A program made the position numbers and the translations under genes. A stretch of DNA of 64,000 bases from NCBI GenBank assembly GCA_020249925.1, contig JADCER010000010.1:124001-188000 (forward strand), read 5' to 3'. This document shows positions 44,984 to 54,285 of the stretch, in pieces. The first letter of the stretch is position 1. Each line of letters starts with the position of its first letter. Under the pieces are notes generated by a model, which was given only the letters and a program-made list of their open reading frames with translations, was not told the origin of the DNA and made no database searches. Source of the DNA: Roseomonas sp. Its GTDB lineage: Bacteria; Pseudomonadota; Alphaproteobacteria; Acetobacterales; Acetobacteraceae.

Positions 44984-45748
44984 TCACGTCATTTTCTTGC
45001 CGAGCGTCCAGCCGCCATCCACCGTCAGCACCGCGCCGGTGGTGAAGGAGCTTTCTTCACTCGCCAGGAACATCATCGCCTTGGCGACTTCATGGGTTTC
45101 GCCGGAACGTCCCATGGCGTGCAGTTCCTGAATCTTCCGCGCAACATCCGCATCCTGGAAATAGCGCTCTGTCATGGGCGTGCGGATCACGCCAGGTGCG
45201 ACCGCATTCACACGAATGCCACGCGGCGCCAATTCCATCGCCAGCGCCTTGGTCAGCCCCACCACCGCATGCTTCGAAGTCACGTAAGCGACCCGTTCCG
45301 GCGTTGCGACCAGGCCGAGCGTTGAAGCGATATTCACAATCCGCCCTGTCTTGCCGAGTGCAATCAACCGCCGCGCAAAGGCTTGTGATGGCAGGAAGCT
45401 GCCGGTCACATTGATGCTCATGGTGCGCTGCCAATCCTCAAAGGAGAGATCGAGCAGTGGGCTGATTTCCCGCACACCGGCACAATTCGCGAGCACATCC
45501 AGCCGGCCCAGCACGGCCTCAGCGCCCGCAATAAAGTCGCGCACCGCATCGGGGTTTACCACATCCAGCACAAAGGGATGGGCTTCGCCATCGCGCTTGC
45601 GGATATCGGCCGCCGTCGCTTCCACTGCCGCCTTGTCAATATCGGCTATTGCCAACCGCGCGCCTTCCTCGGCGAAGGCAATGGCCAATTGCCGACCAAT
45701 GCCGCTGGCGGCACCGGTTATCAAAACGCCTTGATCACGAAATCTCAT
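44984..45748 (-). CDS. Short-chain dehydrogenase/reductase
   Basis: 254 residues from the ATG at 45748, with GGGAGAAC upstream. NAD(P) site GAASGIGRQLA, an Asp ending strand two (IADIDKAAV, favouring NAD), NCAGV in place of NNAG, catalytic IASTLG Ser and YVTSKHAVV Tyr/Lys, and the C-terminal DGGWTLG. The GMC oxidoreductase gene is 19 bases upstream on the same strand, suggesting successive oxidation of one substrate. Substrate unknown. Confidence 0.92.
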   Translation of the reverse strand: MRFRDQGVLITGAASGIGRQLAIAFAEEGARLAIADIDKAAVEATAADIRKRDGEAHPFVLDVVNPDAVRDFIAGAEAVLGRLDVLANCAGVREISPLLDLSFEDWQRTMSINVTGSFLPSQAFARRLIALGKTGRIVNIASTLGLVATPERVAYVTSKHAVVGLTKALAMELAPRGIRVNAVAPGVIRTPMTERYFQDADVARKIQELHAMGRSGETHEVAKAMMFLASEESSFTTGAVLTVDGGWTLGKKMT

Positions 45749-45767
45749 TTGTGTTCTCCCCAAAAAA

Positions 45768-47372
45768 TTATGCCGCGATCAGATCAGCGGCTTTTTCGGC
45801 AATCATATTGGTGGCGGCATAGGTATTGCCGGAAACCATGGTCGGCATGCAGGAAGCATCGGCCACGCGCAGCCCTTCAAGCCCGATCACCTTCATGGTC
45901 GCCGGATCAACCACCGCCATGGGATCAATGCCCATCTTGCAGGACCCGATCGGGTGATAGGTGGTGGAACCCGTGGCGCGCGCATGGGACATCCATTGCT
46001 CATCGGTTTGTACCGAAGGCCCTGGGAAATTCTCGGCCACCACGTAATCCGCCAGCGGGCGTGTTTGCAGCAATTGCCGCAGGTATTTCATCGCTGCCAG
46101 CAACGCATCGCGGTCCATCTGATCCTGCAAGTAATTCGGCTGGATTTCCGGTTTTGCACGCGGATCCGCCGATAGCGCCTTCAGCCAGCCCTTGCTTTCC
46201 GGACGCAACTGAGAACAGCCAAGCGTCATGCCTGGCTTCGTGTCCAAATCCGTCACGCCATAGCGCCCGGTCGGGTAGCTGGCGGGGGCGAAGTAAAGCT
46301 GCATGTCGGGGGTCGCCAAACCCTCGCGCGTCTTGAAATAGCCGCCCGCATGGCTTGGGCTTGCCGTCAGCAGCCCCTTACGCGTGAAGGCATAGCGCAA
46401 AACCTCAAGCGCCAAACGCACACCGCGCGATCGCTCATTGAGCGAACCGGCACCCTTCACGAGTGCGGAGACTCGCACCGCGTAATGGTCGCGCAGATTC
46501 TTGCCGACCCCTGGCAGCGCATGGACAACGTCAACGCCAATGCCTGAAAGCCATTCCGGATCACCAATGCCGGAAATTTGCAGCAGCTGCGGCGTATTGA
46601 TCGCACCACCGGAAAGGATAACATCGCGCCGCGCGCGAATGGTGATGGACGCGCCCCCTTCCTGCGTATAGCGAATGCCAACCGCGCGCTTGCCTTCAAA
46701 GACAATCGCTTCCGCCAGCGCGCGCTGGATCAGCTTCAGATTGGGCCGCGACAGGGCAGGGCGGAGATAGGCATCGGCGGGGCTCCAGCGCCGGCCACCG
46801 CGCATCATTTGCTGATAGAGAAACGTGCCTTCCTGATTGCCGGAATTGTAATCCGGTGTGCGCGGCAGGCCGAGTGCTTCATTGGCCGCGATATAAGCCT
46901 CGGACAACTCGTGCGGGTCGCGCTGATCTTCGATGGAAAGCGGCCCATTATTGCCGCGCACGGCGGGATCGCCGCCGCCATTGCCGCGGGTTTCCGCGCG
47001 CTTGAAATAGGGCAGCACATCATCCCAGGCCCAACCGCGGCAGCCAAGCTGCGCCCACATATCGTAATCGGCGGATTGGCCGCGCACATAGAGATGGCCA
47101 TTGATGGAACCGGAACCGCCCAAAACCTTGCCGCGTGGGAAAGGGATTTTGCGATTATCAATGTAGGGACCGGGCGCGGTTTCATAGCCCCAATTCAGCT
47201 TGGGATTATAGACAGTCTTGTTGAAGCCGGCGGGGATTTTGATGAAGATGTTATTGTCCTTGCCGCCCGCTTCCAGAATGGCGACGCTATGCTTGCCCGA
47301 AGCCGTCAGCCGATTGGCGAGCACGCAGCCAGCGGCACCCGCGCCCACAATCACATAGTCGAATTCTTCCAT
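45768..47372 (-). CDS. GMC-family FAD oxidoreductase
   Basis: 534 residues. N-terminal FAD motif FDYVIVGAGAAGCVLANRL and LGGSGSINGHLYVRGQ, the central LSGGAINTPQLLQISGIG, and the C-terminal catalytic His in TTYHPIGSCKMG with NTYAATNMIAEKAADL. It is related to choline dehydrogenase and alcohol dehydrogenases of the same superfamily; no betaine genes are nearby, so choline is not supported. Pairs with the downstream SDR. No signal peptide. Confidence 0.93.
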   Translation of the reverse strand: MEEFDYVIVGAGAAGCVLANRLTASGKHSVAILEAGGKDNNIFIKIPAGFNKTVYNPKLNWGYETAPGPYIDNRKIPFPRGKVLGGSGSINGHLYVRGQSADYDMWAQLGCRGWAWDDVLPYFKRAETRGNGGGDPAVRGNNGPLSIEDQRDPHELSEAYIAANEALGLPRTPDYNSGNQEGTFLYQQMMRGGRRWSPADAYLRPALSRPNLKLIQRALAEAIVFEGKRAVGIRYTQEGGASITIRARRDVILSGGAINTPQLLQISGIGDPEWLSGIGVDVVHALPGVGKNLRDHYAVRVSALVKGAGSLNERSRGVRLALEVLRYAFTRKGLLTASPSHAGGYFKTREGLATPDMQLYFAPASYPTGRYGVTDLDTKPGMTLGCSQLRPESKGWLKALSADPRAKPEIQPNYLQDQMDRDALLAAMKYLRQLLQTRPLADYVVAENFPGPSVQTDEQWMSHARATGSTTYHPIGSCKMGIDPMAVVDPATMKVIGLEGLRVADASCMPTMVSGNTYAATNMIAEKAADLIAA

Positions 47373-47431
47373 GGACCCATCTCCTCAACCTTTTGGTGAA
47401 GGCTAGGCCGGGTTGGCGCTAGCGGAAAGGG

Positions 47432-47608
47432 CTAATCCTCGGTTTCTTCCGGCGTGACGGCGGCAGGGATGGCATAGGCCTCGGTCATCCAGCGGCCCAA
47501 ATCCACCTGTCGGCAGCGATCGGAACAAAAGGGGTGCTGTTCTGGCGCTGGGGCGCGGCCACAAATCGGGCAGCGCGGGCGGCGCGGTTTTTTCTCGGTT
47601 TCAGTCAC
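47432..47608 (-). CDS. yacG: DNA gyrase inhibitor YacG
   Basis: 58 residues from a GTG start with GGGAGGTG upstream. The zinc-finger cysteines are in RCPICGRAP and FCSDRCRQVDLGRWMTE, the complete YacG signature. It binds GyrB and blocks its activity. The start overlaps the rng stop by eight bases (GTGACTGA). It is the last gene of the infA-maf-rng-yacG set, an order common in alphaproteobacteria. Confidence 0.95.
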   Translation of the reverse strand: MTETEKKPRRPRCPICGRAPAPEQHPFCSDRCRQVDLGRWMTEAYAIPAAVTPEETED

Positions 47609-48728
47609 GCGGCACCTCCCGTATCTGCGCTGTGCCGGATGCCACGGCGCGCAATGCCAAGGCATGCCCCGTGAGCGCCGCGTATTCATCCAACGCACCG
47701 GGAAAATCGCGCAAGGCGGCGATCACCTCTGGCCGCGCTTCCAGCATCAAGCGTTCCGCAGGGCGCGCTGCAGCATCACGTGCGGCCTGACGCAAAGCTG
47801 CCAAGCCTTCCGCAAGCGGCGTGTGCAGGATTTCGGCCAGGGGCGGGTGGATGCGGTCGCGCACCATCTCGATCAAGCCAAGCCCGGTCAGCCCGACCAA
47901 CCGCGCCAGCTTATCCGGCGCCAGCGCAGCGCGCAGCGGTTCCAGCAATGCCTGCCGGCGCTTGGCGGAAAGCCCTGCGACATCAAGCAAAATGGCGCCC
48001 GAAAGATTGCGCAGCCTGATCTGCCGCGCAATTTCCGGCAAAGCGGTTTCATTGAAGCGCGCCAGGCCATCCCCAGCGCCGCCGCTATCCACATCAAGCG
48101 CGGTCAGCGCGCGCGTGGTTTGGGTATGCAGCACACCGCCGCCCGGTAGAGCGACCGCGTTTTCTGCAAGCGCGGCGAATTCACCTTCAATCGCTTCATC
48201 GAATACCGCGCCATGCTGCGCCTGCACGCGATCCCCGAGCGACGCACGCAACCGCGCCACCAGCGCCGCGCCGGAGACACGAATATCGGCCTGCGGATAA
48301 CGCGCTGCGAGGCGCTGAATGGCGCATGGCCCGCGCGCCACCAGCCGCGGCGCGCCTTGCGGTGCGGCGGCGATCAGCGCGGCTTCGGCATCCGTCAGCA
48401 AGGCGGAAAGCCTCGGCCCCTTGCCGCCCTGCGCGGCGCGCATCACGCGCAGCCCCAGTATCTGCCCTTCCTGCACCGCCTGTTTGATCGGCTGACGCGG
48501 CGCACTGGCAGCGCTTTCCGGCAGGAAGCCGGTTTCATTGCCCGCCAGCGCCACAAAGGCGCCTGACATGGCGGCCGAAATCGCCACCACCCGCCCGCGC
48601 TGCAAATCACCAACGCCATCAGGCCGTGCCGGGCGTTCCACCCAGGCTTCCGTCAGCCGCCCACCCAGGAGCAGCGCGGTCCGCACCTCGCCCGGTGAGG
48701 CCTCGGCCAGGATCAGGGCTTCAGCCAC
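47601..48728 (-). CDS. rng: Ribonuclease E/G family protein, short form
   Basis: 375 residues from a GTG at 48728 that overlaps the end of maf by 16 bases. An N-terminal S1-like segment VVAISAAMSGAFVALAGNETGFLPES precedes the RNase E/G catalytic domain. The two metal-binding Asp positions are conserved in GAILLDVAGL and in LAPDKLARLVGLTGLG, followed by IEMVRDRIHPPL. It lacks the zinc-link and the long C-terminal scaffold of RNase E. It would process rRNA and other RNAs. The shortened form and variant FIDM motif are notable. Confidence 0.9.
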   Translation of the reverse strand: MAEALILAEASPGEVRTALLLGGRLTEAWVERPARPDGVGDLQRGRVVAISAAMSGAFVALAGNETGFLPESAASAPRQPIKQAVQEGQILGLRVMRAAQGGKGPRLSALLTDAEAALIAAAPQGAPRLVARGPCAIQRLAARYPQADIRVSGAALVARLRASLGDRVQAQHGAVFDEAIEGEFAALAENAVALPGGGVLHTQTTRALTALDVDSGGAGDGLARFNETALPEIARQIRLRNLSGAILLDVAGLSAKRRQALLEPLRAALAPDKLARLVGLTGLGLIEMVRDRIHPPLAEILHTPLAEGLAALRQAARDAAARPAERLMLEARPEVIAALRDFPGALDEYAALTGHALALRAVASGTAQIREVPRD

Positions 48729-49300
48729 CCGATCCCCCGCAGCATTTGCGCGGCCTCGAACAGGGGCAGGCCGACCACATTGGAATGGCTGCCCGAGATG
48801 AAGCGTGTGAAGGCCTCCGCCCGGCCCTGAATGCCATAGGCGCCGGCCTTGCCCTGCCATTCGCCGGAAGCGATGTAGTCTTCCATCTGCGCATCGGTCA
48901 GGCGCTGGAAGGTGACATTGGTTTCGACCATGCGCTGGATCCGCCGCCCATCGGGCAAGGCCAGCACCACGCCCGTGGTCACACAATGCCGCCGGCCAGA
49001 CAGCAGCGCCAGGCAATGCCGTGCATCGGCTTCGGTCTCACCCTTGGGTAGGATGCGCCGGCCAACGCCGACCACCGTATCGGCCGCCATAACCAAGGCA
49101 CCTTCGGCCAAGGGCACCGCCGCTTCCGCCTTGGCGCGTGACAGCCTTGCGGCCAAGGCGCGCGGGACCTCGGCCTTCAAGGGCGTTTCATCAATATCGG
49201 TCGCGATCACGCGCGCGGGCGTAATGCCAAGCCGCGCCAGCAAATCCAGGCGGCGGGGGCTGGCGCTCGCCAATACCAGCGGCAAGCGCGCGGCATCCAT
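48713..49300 (-). CDS. maf: Maf-like nucleotide pyrophosphatase
   Basis: 195 residues. Maf markers: VLASASPRRLDLLARLG, KAEVPRALAARLSRAKAEA, MAADTVVGVGRRILPKGE and YIASGEWQGKAGAYGIQG with FISGSHSNVVGLPL. It hydrolyses canonical or modified dNTP/NTPs such as dTTP or UTP. It is 10 bases downstream of infA. Ends inside the rng start. Confidence 0.95.
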   Translation of the reverse strand: MDAARLPLVLASASPRRLDLLARLGITPARVIATDIDETPLKAEVPRALAARLSRAKAEAAVPLAEGALVMAADTVVGVGRRILPKGETEADARHCLALLSGRRHCVTTGVVLALPDGRRIQRMVETNVTFQRLTDAQMEDYIASGEWQGKAGAYGIQGRAEAFTRFISGSHSNVVGLPLFEAAQMLRGIGWLKP

Positions 49301-49310
49301 ATGCGCTGCG

Positions 49311-49529
49311 TTACTTGAAGCGGAAGGTGATGCGGCCCTTGGTCAGATCATAGGGCGTCATTTCAACATTGACGCGATCGCCGGCCAGCACGCGAATGCG
49401 GTTCTTGCGCATCTTCCCGCTGGTATGCGCCAGGACCATGTGGTCATTATCGAGTTTCACGCGGAACATGGCGTTGGGCAGAAGCTCCACCACCTCTCCG
49501 CTGAACTCCATCATATCTTCTTTGGGCAT
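49311..49529 (-). CDS. infA: Translation initiation factor IF-1
   Basis: 72 residues, the normal length. [20 protein letters not shown] opens the S1/OB fold and [20 protein letters not shown] closes it, the universal IF-1 ending. It binds the ribosomal A site with IF-2 and IF-3. It heads the infA-maf-rng-yacG cluster. The 131-base gap upstream holds no other clear feature. Confidence 0.97.
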   Translation of the reverse strand: MPKEDMMEFSGEVVELLPNAMFRVKLDNDHMVLAHTSGKMRKNRIRVLAGDRVNVEMTPYDLTKGRITFRFK

Positions 49530-49660
49530 CGGGCCTCAATGGTAGGGCGCAAGGTGCGCCGGGGTTACAGGATTGCGGCGCAAAATGATCCTATGCCCCC
49601 GCCGGGTCAAGCGCGATCCCGGCGCGGGCATGATTTTGGCAGCAAAACGGCGCGAAAGCG

Positions 49661-50308
49661 CTATTTCGAAAGGGCCACCGTGTAATCCGCTTCGGTCTTT
49701 TCGCGCATCTCGGCCTCGGTCACGCCGGGGGCGAGTTCCACCAGCTTCATCGCGGCCGGGCCGCGCCGGGCGATTTCAAACACGCCAAGATCGGTGATCA
49801 CCATATCCACCACGCGGCTGCCGGTCAGCGGTAGGGCGCATTGCTTTAAAAGCTTGGGCTTGCCGCCGGCCGTGTGTTCCATCAGCACAATCACGCGCTT
49901 GACGCCGGCAACGAGGTCCATGGCGCCGCCCATGCCCTTCACCATCTTGCCCGGGATCATCCAATTGGCGAGGTCGCCATTTTCCGCCACCTGCAAGGCG
50001 CCCAGGATGGAAAGGTCAATATGACCGCCCCTGATCATCCCAAAGGATTGCGCGGAATCGAAGAAGGAACTGGTGGGCAACTGAGTAATCGTCTGCTTGC
50101 CGGCATTGATCAGATCGGCATCTTCCTCGCCCTCATAAGGGAAGGGGCCAAGGCCCAGCATGCCGTTTTCGCTTTGCAGCTGCACATTAAACCCGGCGGG
50201 CACGTGATTGGCGACCAGCGTCGGAATGCCAATGCCAAGGTTCACATAAAAGCCATCTTGCAATTCGCGCGCCGCACGGGCGGCCATTTGATCGCGGTTC
50301 CAGGCCAT
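49661..50308 (-). CDS. scoB: 3-oxoacid CoA-transferase subunit B
   Basis: 215 residues. [16 protein letters not shown] and the catalytic Glu47 in [12 protein letters not shown] are intact, as are [14 protein letters not shown] and [13 protein letters not shown]. With ScoA it moves CoA from succinyl-CoA to acetoacetate or a related 3-oxo acid. It begins 11 bases after scoA. The pair gives a way to use 3-oxo acids and fits the fatty-acid and CoA genes in this window. Confidence 0.93.
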   Translation of the reverse strand: MAWNRDQMAARAARELQDGFYVNLGIGIPTLVANHVPAGFNVQLQSENGMLGLGPFPYEGEEDADLINAGKQTITQLPTSSFFDSAQSFGMIRGGHIDLSILGALQVAENGDLANWMIPGKMVKGMGGAMDLVAGVKRVIVLMEHTAGGKPKLLKQCALPLTGSRVVDMVITDLGVFEIARRGPAAMKLVELAPGVTEAEMREKTEADYTVALSK

Positions 50309-50319
50309 GATTTTTCTCC

Positions 50320-51057
50320 TTATCCCTGGGACTCGGCGCCGGCCGCGGCAGCGGGCGCGTGCTTGCGGACGGTGCGTTGTTCAATGCGCTTTTCGTAGCC
50401 GGGCGGGCAGGTGATCATGCGTTTGACGAAAATACCCGGCGTGTGGATGTGGTCCGCGTCAATCTCTCCCGGCCGGACCAGGTGTTCCACCTGCGCGACG
50501 GTCACGCGCGCCGCCGTTGCCATCATCGGGTTGAAGTTCCGCGCTGTCTTGCGATAGACCAGATTGCCTTCATGATCGCCCATATAAGCGTGGATGATGG
50601 CAAGATCGGCCATGATGCCGCGTTCCATGACATAGGTCTCGCCATCAAATTCCCGCGTTTCCTTGCCCTTCGCGACTTCCGTGCCAACGCCGGTCTTCGT
50701 AAAGAAAGCGGGAATGCCGGCGCCGCCGGCGCGAATACGCTCGGCCAAAGTGCCTTGCGGGTTGAATTCAATTTCAAGCTCACCAGCCAGGTATTGGCGG
50801 GCGAATTCAGCGTTTTCGCCGACATAGCTTGAGATCATTTTGCGGATCTGGCGGGTCTTCAGCAGCAGGCCGAGCCCAGCATCATCCACCCCGGCATTAT
50901 TGGAGACCACCGTCAAATCCTTCACGCCGGACTCGCGGATGGCTTCAATGAGCAGGGTCGGGATGCCGGAAAGCCCGAAGCCGCCGGAATGGATCACCAT
51001 GCCATCGCGGAGCAGGCCCGAAAGCGCTGCCTTGGCATCCGGATAGATTTTCTTCAT
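50320..51057 (-). CDS. scoA: 3-oxoacid CoA-transferase subunit A
   Basis: 245 residues. [19 protein letters not shown] is the CoA-transferase I glycine signature, followed by [17 protein letters not shown] and [18 protein letters not shown]. The C-terminal [21 protein letters not shown] is usual for SCOT A subunits. It is the upstream gene of scoAB and lies divergent from mutL with 104 bases between starts, enough for two promoters. Confidence 0.93.
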   Translation of the reverse strand: MKKIYPDAKAALSGLLRDGMVIHSGGFGLSGIPTLLIEAIRESGVKDLTVVSNNAGVDDAGLGLLLKTRQIRKMISSYVGENAEFARQYLAGELEIEFNPQGTLAERIRAGGAGIPAFFTKTGVGTEVAKGKETREFDGETYVMERGIMADLAIIHAYMGDHEGNLVYRKTARNFNPMMATAARVTVAQVEHLVRPGEIDADHIHTPGIFVKRMITCPPGYEKRIEQRTVRKHAPAAAAGAESQG

Positions 51058-51161
51058 GCGCCCTTTATCCTCAATGCTTGCCGATCTGGGGCTCTCTAAC
51101 CGCTCATTTGCGCTGCGGGAAGGGCTGGCGCGGCGAATCGTGGGGCGTGCTATAAGATCGT

Positions 51162-52937
51162 ATGTCCGCCGCCCCCATCACCGCCCCGCGCCCGGCCATC
51201 CGCCTGCTGCCGGAGACCACCGCGAACCGCATTGCGGCTGGTGAGGTGGTGGAACGCCCGGCTGCCGCGCTGAAGGAAATTGTCGAAAACGCGCTGGATG
51301 CCGGGGCGCGGCGCATTGCCGTGACGCTGGAAGGCGGCGGGATGGACCGCATTCTGGTGGAAGATGACGGCTTCGGCATGGGGCCGGATGATCTGGCACT
51401 GGCCGTGGAACGCCACGCCACCTCCAAATTACCGGAAGAAGCGACCCTGTTCCGTATCGCCACGCTGGGCTTCCGGGGGGAGGCCCTGCCTTCCATCGGC
51501 GCGGTGGCGCGGCTTGCCATCACGTCTTGCCCGCAGGGTGGTGCCGCGCATCGGATCAGTGTGGAGGGCGGGCTGAAGGGCGATGTGGCGCCCGCTTCCG
51601 GCGCGCCCGGCACGCGGGTTGAGGTGCGGGATTTATTCTTCGCCACCCCGGCGCGGCGGAAATTCCTAAAACATCCCCGCACGGAAGCCGAACACGCGGT
51701 GGAAGCGGTACGCCGCCTGGCACTCGCCTGGCCGGAAGTGGCGTTTCGCGTGCAAAGCGATGGGCGTGACGTGCTGTCCCTGCCCGCCACGGATCAGGAA
51801 GGGCGCATCCGGCAGGTGCTGGGGGCGGAGTTTGCCGCCGCGGCGGTGCCGGTGGAAGCGGTTTCCGAAAACCTGGATATCAGCGGGCTGGCGGCGCTGC
51901 CTTCGCACCATCGGCCCACCACGCTCGGCCAGCATTTGGTGGTGAACCGCCGCCCGGTGCGCGACCCGCTGCTGCGCGTGGCCTTGCGGGTGGCCTATCG
52001 CGATGTGATCCCGCAGGGGCGCCACCCTGTCGCCGCGCTATTCTTGCAAGTACCGCCGGAGACCGTGGATGTGAATGTGCATCCGATGAAGACCGAGCTT
52101 CGCTTTCGTGATGGGGAAGCGGTGCGCGGGGCCATGATTTCCGCCTTACGCAAATCGCTGGCGATTGGCGCTGGGACGGTGGTGGCGGTGCCCTCCCTAG
52201 CGGGCGCCGCGCCTGCGGGTGGTTTCAGCGAAGCTTTGCCCGTTTTGCCCCAATCCATGCCGCGCCCGCCGGGGTTGCCTCAGCCGCGCCTGCCCTTGGG
52301 GTTACGCCCGCCCAGCCTGCCGCCGCCGCCCGCAGCCGCGCCGATGGATGCCGCGCATCCCTTGGGCCGTGCCGTGGCGCAGATACTCGATACCTTCATC
52401 ATCGCGGAAGCGTCGGATGGGTCGCTGGTGCTGGTGGATCAGCACGCCGCGCATGAACGCCTGACGCATGAGGCGCTGAGTGCGCAGCTGCTTGAAGGCG
52501 GCGTGCGCGCCCAGCCTTTGCTGGTGCCGGCGGTGGTGGATATGCCGCAAGCCGATGCGGCGCGCTTGTTGGGGGCGGCGGAAGCGCTCGCCCGGCTTGG
52601 CTTGGAAATTGAAGGCTTTGGTGCCGGCGCGGTGCTGGTGCGGAGCCTGCCGGCCTTGCTCGGCGCCGCCGATCCCGCGCCGCTACTGCGCGACATGGCG
52701 GAGGAATTGGCCGCAGACGCTGAGAGTATCGCCCTGGAACGCAAGCTGGATGCGGCGATTGCCCGGCTTGCCTGCCATGGCAGCATCCGTGCTGGGCGGC
52801 GGCTTAATGCCGCCGAAATGGATGCGCTGCTCCGCCAGATGGAAGCGACACCGCGTGCTGCGACCTGTAGCCATGGCCGGCCCACGGTGCTGAAGCTGGA
52901 TGCGGCGGCGTTGGAGCGGATGTTTGGGCGGCGGTAG
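51162..52937 (+). CDS. mutL: DNA mismatch repair protein MutL
   Basis: 591 residues. The GHKL ATPase has EIVENALDAGARRIA, DDGFGMGPDDL and GFRGEALPSIGAVARL. A Pro-rich linker (about 345-410) leads to the C-terminal endonuclease/dimerisation domain with DQHAAHERLTHE near residue 426, CHGSIRAGR and CSHGRPT. These match the nicking-endonuclease form of MutL. The last 29 bases (52911-52939) are repeated exactly at 54234-54262, and the preceding 3' region is repeated with about 10 percent difference at 54021. Confidence 0.95.
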   Translation: MSAAPITAPRPAIRLLPETTANRIAAGEVVERPAAALKEIVENALDAGARRIAVTLEGGGMDRILVEDDGFGMGPDDLALAVERHATSKLPEEATLFRIATLGFRGEALPSIGAVARLAITSCPQGGAAHRISVEGGLKGDVAPASGAPGTRVEVRDLFFATPARRKFLKHPRTEAEHAVEAVRRLALAWPEVAFRVQSDGRDVLSLPATDQEGRIRQVLGAEFAAAAVPVEAVSENLDISGLAALPSHHRPTTLGQHLVVNRRPVRDPLLRVALRVAYRDVIPQGRHPVAALFLQVPPETVDVNVHPMKTELRFRDGEAVRGAMISALRKSLAIGAGTVVAVPSLAGAAPAGGFSEALPVLPQSMPRPPGLPQPRLPLGLRPPSLPPPPAAAPMDAAHPLGRAVAQILDTFIIAEASDGSLVLVDQHAAHERLTHEALSAQLLEGGVRAQPLLVPAVVDMPQADAARLLGAAEALARLGLEIEGFGAGAVLVRSLPALLGAADPAPLLRDMAEELAADAESIALERKLDAAIARLACHGSIRAGRRLNAAEMDALLRQMEATPRAATCSHGRPTVLKLDAAALERMFGRR

Positions 52938-52939
52938 GT
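52911..52939 (+). repeat. 29-bp direct repeat, mutL end (left copy)
   Basis: Begins TTGGAGCGGATG and ends in the mutL TAG plus GT. It is identical to 54234-54262. The two copies are 1,323 bases apart and bracket the AT-rich islet, resembling target duplications or att-like sites. No integrase is present. Confidence 0.9.
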
Positions 52940-53040
52940 TTACACATATGGATTGAATGAAGCCTGGACTATGCAGAGAGAGTTCTCCTACCAGGATGAT
53001 GGCCAAGGACTTTTGATTTTGAGAAGGGGGGAGGTCTAGG

Positions 53041-53901
53041 ATGCGTTGCTCAACGGTTTTTCGGAGCAGCGGTGCGCCACTTTATGGCACCGCAACTATT
53101 GGCAACGGTTACTTATTCCTTCCGGTGCCGATCCACGCATGGGGAGGAAATGCAATCAATGGAAGGTGGGCTTCCCCTGACATGCAAAAACTCATAGATG
53201 AAATAACAGAAGAAGGAATACGTGTCCGTCTCTACGACCCAAAGGAATTGCCAGAAGACCGAGCGTTTTTCTTCAGCAGAATGAAATATTCAGGAAACTT
53301 GATCGAAAATCTAAGGAGTTTTGGCTTTAGGGTTCTCGATACCCCTGGAAATACACTCGTTTTCATATGTGTGCACGGTAAGCGTGATGCGTGCTGCGCC
53401 CTTTTTGGCCAAAATTCATTTGTAGAAGCAAGCAAAAAGTATAACAAAAAGGACGGGGTAGAGATATTCAGATGCTCGCATCTAGGTGGCGACAGGTTCG
53501 CTGGTACAGGAATCGTTTTTCCATCAGGCAATATGTACGGCAAGTTTGAGGGAAGCGATATCATTGATATCATCAAAAGTGAGTTAAATTTTAGGATACA
53601 TCACGAAAAATTTCGAGGATGCATTTTCGAAGATAAATCATCTCAGATCGTCCGCTACGCAGCGGCAAGGCTCCTTGGTCAATGCGAGCACCGCCTTCAT
53701 ATCGAAGTTATTCAAGACATCACGGTCTCACCAAGCGGCGAAATAACGATTATTGCCACCATCAAAGAAAAAATATTTGTAATCCGACTGATAAATTTAG
53801 ATTTCGAAATCGCTCCGGATTGTAGAACATTGATAAAATCTGGAACCTCGATACAAAAATCTTTGGTGGTGCGTTGTATTGAGGAGAAAATGACTCGGTA
53901 A
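53041..53901 (+). CDS. Sucrase/ferredoxin-like (Suc-Fer) protein in an AT-rich islet
   Basis: 286 residues with GGGGGAGG seven bases upstream. The thioredoxin-like Fe-S fold of the Suc_Fer family is shown by CSTVFRSSGAPLYGTATIGNG at the start, FICVHGKRDACCALFG (C110, H112, C118) and CSHLGGDRFAGTGIVFPSGNMYG (C145, H147). Yeast Apd1 uses CysxCys and His-x3-His for [2Fe-2S]; here the second His reads Asp151, which is also seen in some bacterial members. Base and codon use is AT-rich and unlike all neighbours, suggesting transfer. Function unknown; a redox role is inferred. Confidence 0.85.
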   Translation: MRCSTVFRSSGAPLYGTATIGNGYLFLPVPIHAWGGNAINGRWASPDMQKLIDEITEEGIRVRLYDPKELPEDRAFFFSRMKYSGNLIENLRSFGFRVLDTPGNTLVFICVHGKRDACCALFGQNSFVEASKKYNKKDGVEIFRCSHLGGDRFAGTGIVFPSGNMYGKFEGSDIIDIIKSELNFRIHHEKFRGCIFEDKSSQIVRYAAARLLGQCEHRLHIEVIQDITVSPSGEITIIATIKEKIFVIRLINLDFEIAPDCRTLIKSGTSIQKSLVVRCIEEKMTR

Positions 53902-54020
53902 ATTTTTCATATATTACGTGTAAAAGCGCGATGTAAGCAGACGTCATACGGCTGTACACCTACGATATTCCCCTGACAGTGAGCGCATTTGAAGCAGGCC
54001 TCAGGCGGCTTTGAGCTTCG

Positions 54021-54260
54021 CTTGAAAATTGAAGGCGTTGGTACCGGCGCGGTGCTGATGCGAAGCCCGCCTGCCTTGCTTGGTGGCGCTGATCCCGGGC
54101 CTCTACTCCGCGACATAGCAGAGGAATTGGCGGAAGACGCGAAGAGTATCGCCCTGGAACGCAAGCTGGATGCGGCGATTGCGCGACGTGCAGCCATGGC
54201 AGGCCCACGGTGCTGAAACTGGATGCGGCGGCCTTGGAGCGGATGTTTGGGCGGCGGTAG
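54021..54260 (+). pseudogene. Decayed duplicate of the mutL 3' end
   Basis: 54021-54180 aligns without gaps to 52601-52760 of mutL (140 of 160 bases by my count), and 54183-54260 aligns to 52860-52937 (73 of 78). A 97-base deletion between them removes the ACHGS motif and shifts the frame. A 75-residue open frame (53989-54216) crosses it but ends early. It is not a working gene. The roughly 10 percent difference argues against a very recent tandem duplication. Confidence 0.88.
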
Positions 54261-54262
54261 GT
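54234..54262 (+). repeat. 29-bp direct repeat (right copy)
   Basis: Exact match to 52911-52939 at the end of the mutL fragment, including the TAG stop and the following GT. It marks the right limit of the islet. Confidence 0.9.
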
Positions 54263-54273
54263 AATAGGAATAA

Positions 54274-54285
54274 TTTCACGTGAAA
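54274..54285. promoter_or_regulatory. parS-like palindrome
   Basis: TTTCACGTGAAA is a perfect 12-base palindrome. With flanks it matches 13 of 16 bases of the parS consensus TGTTTCACGTGAAACA, the ParB binding site. It lies between the mutL fragment and a dispersed repeat. No parAB genes are in the window, so function as parS is only suggested. Confidence 0.5.

Noticed and set aside
53989..54216. A 75-residue open frame after the Suc-Fer gene
   Set aside because: Its sequence is the duplicated end of mutL and it stops early because of the 97-base deletion, so it is treated as a pseudogene fragment.
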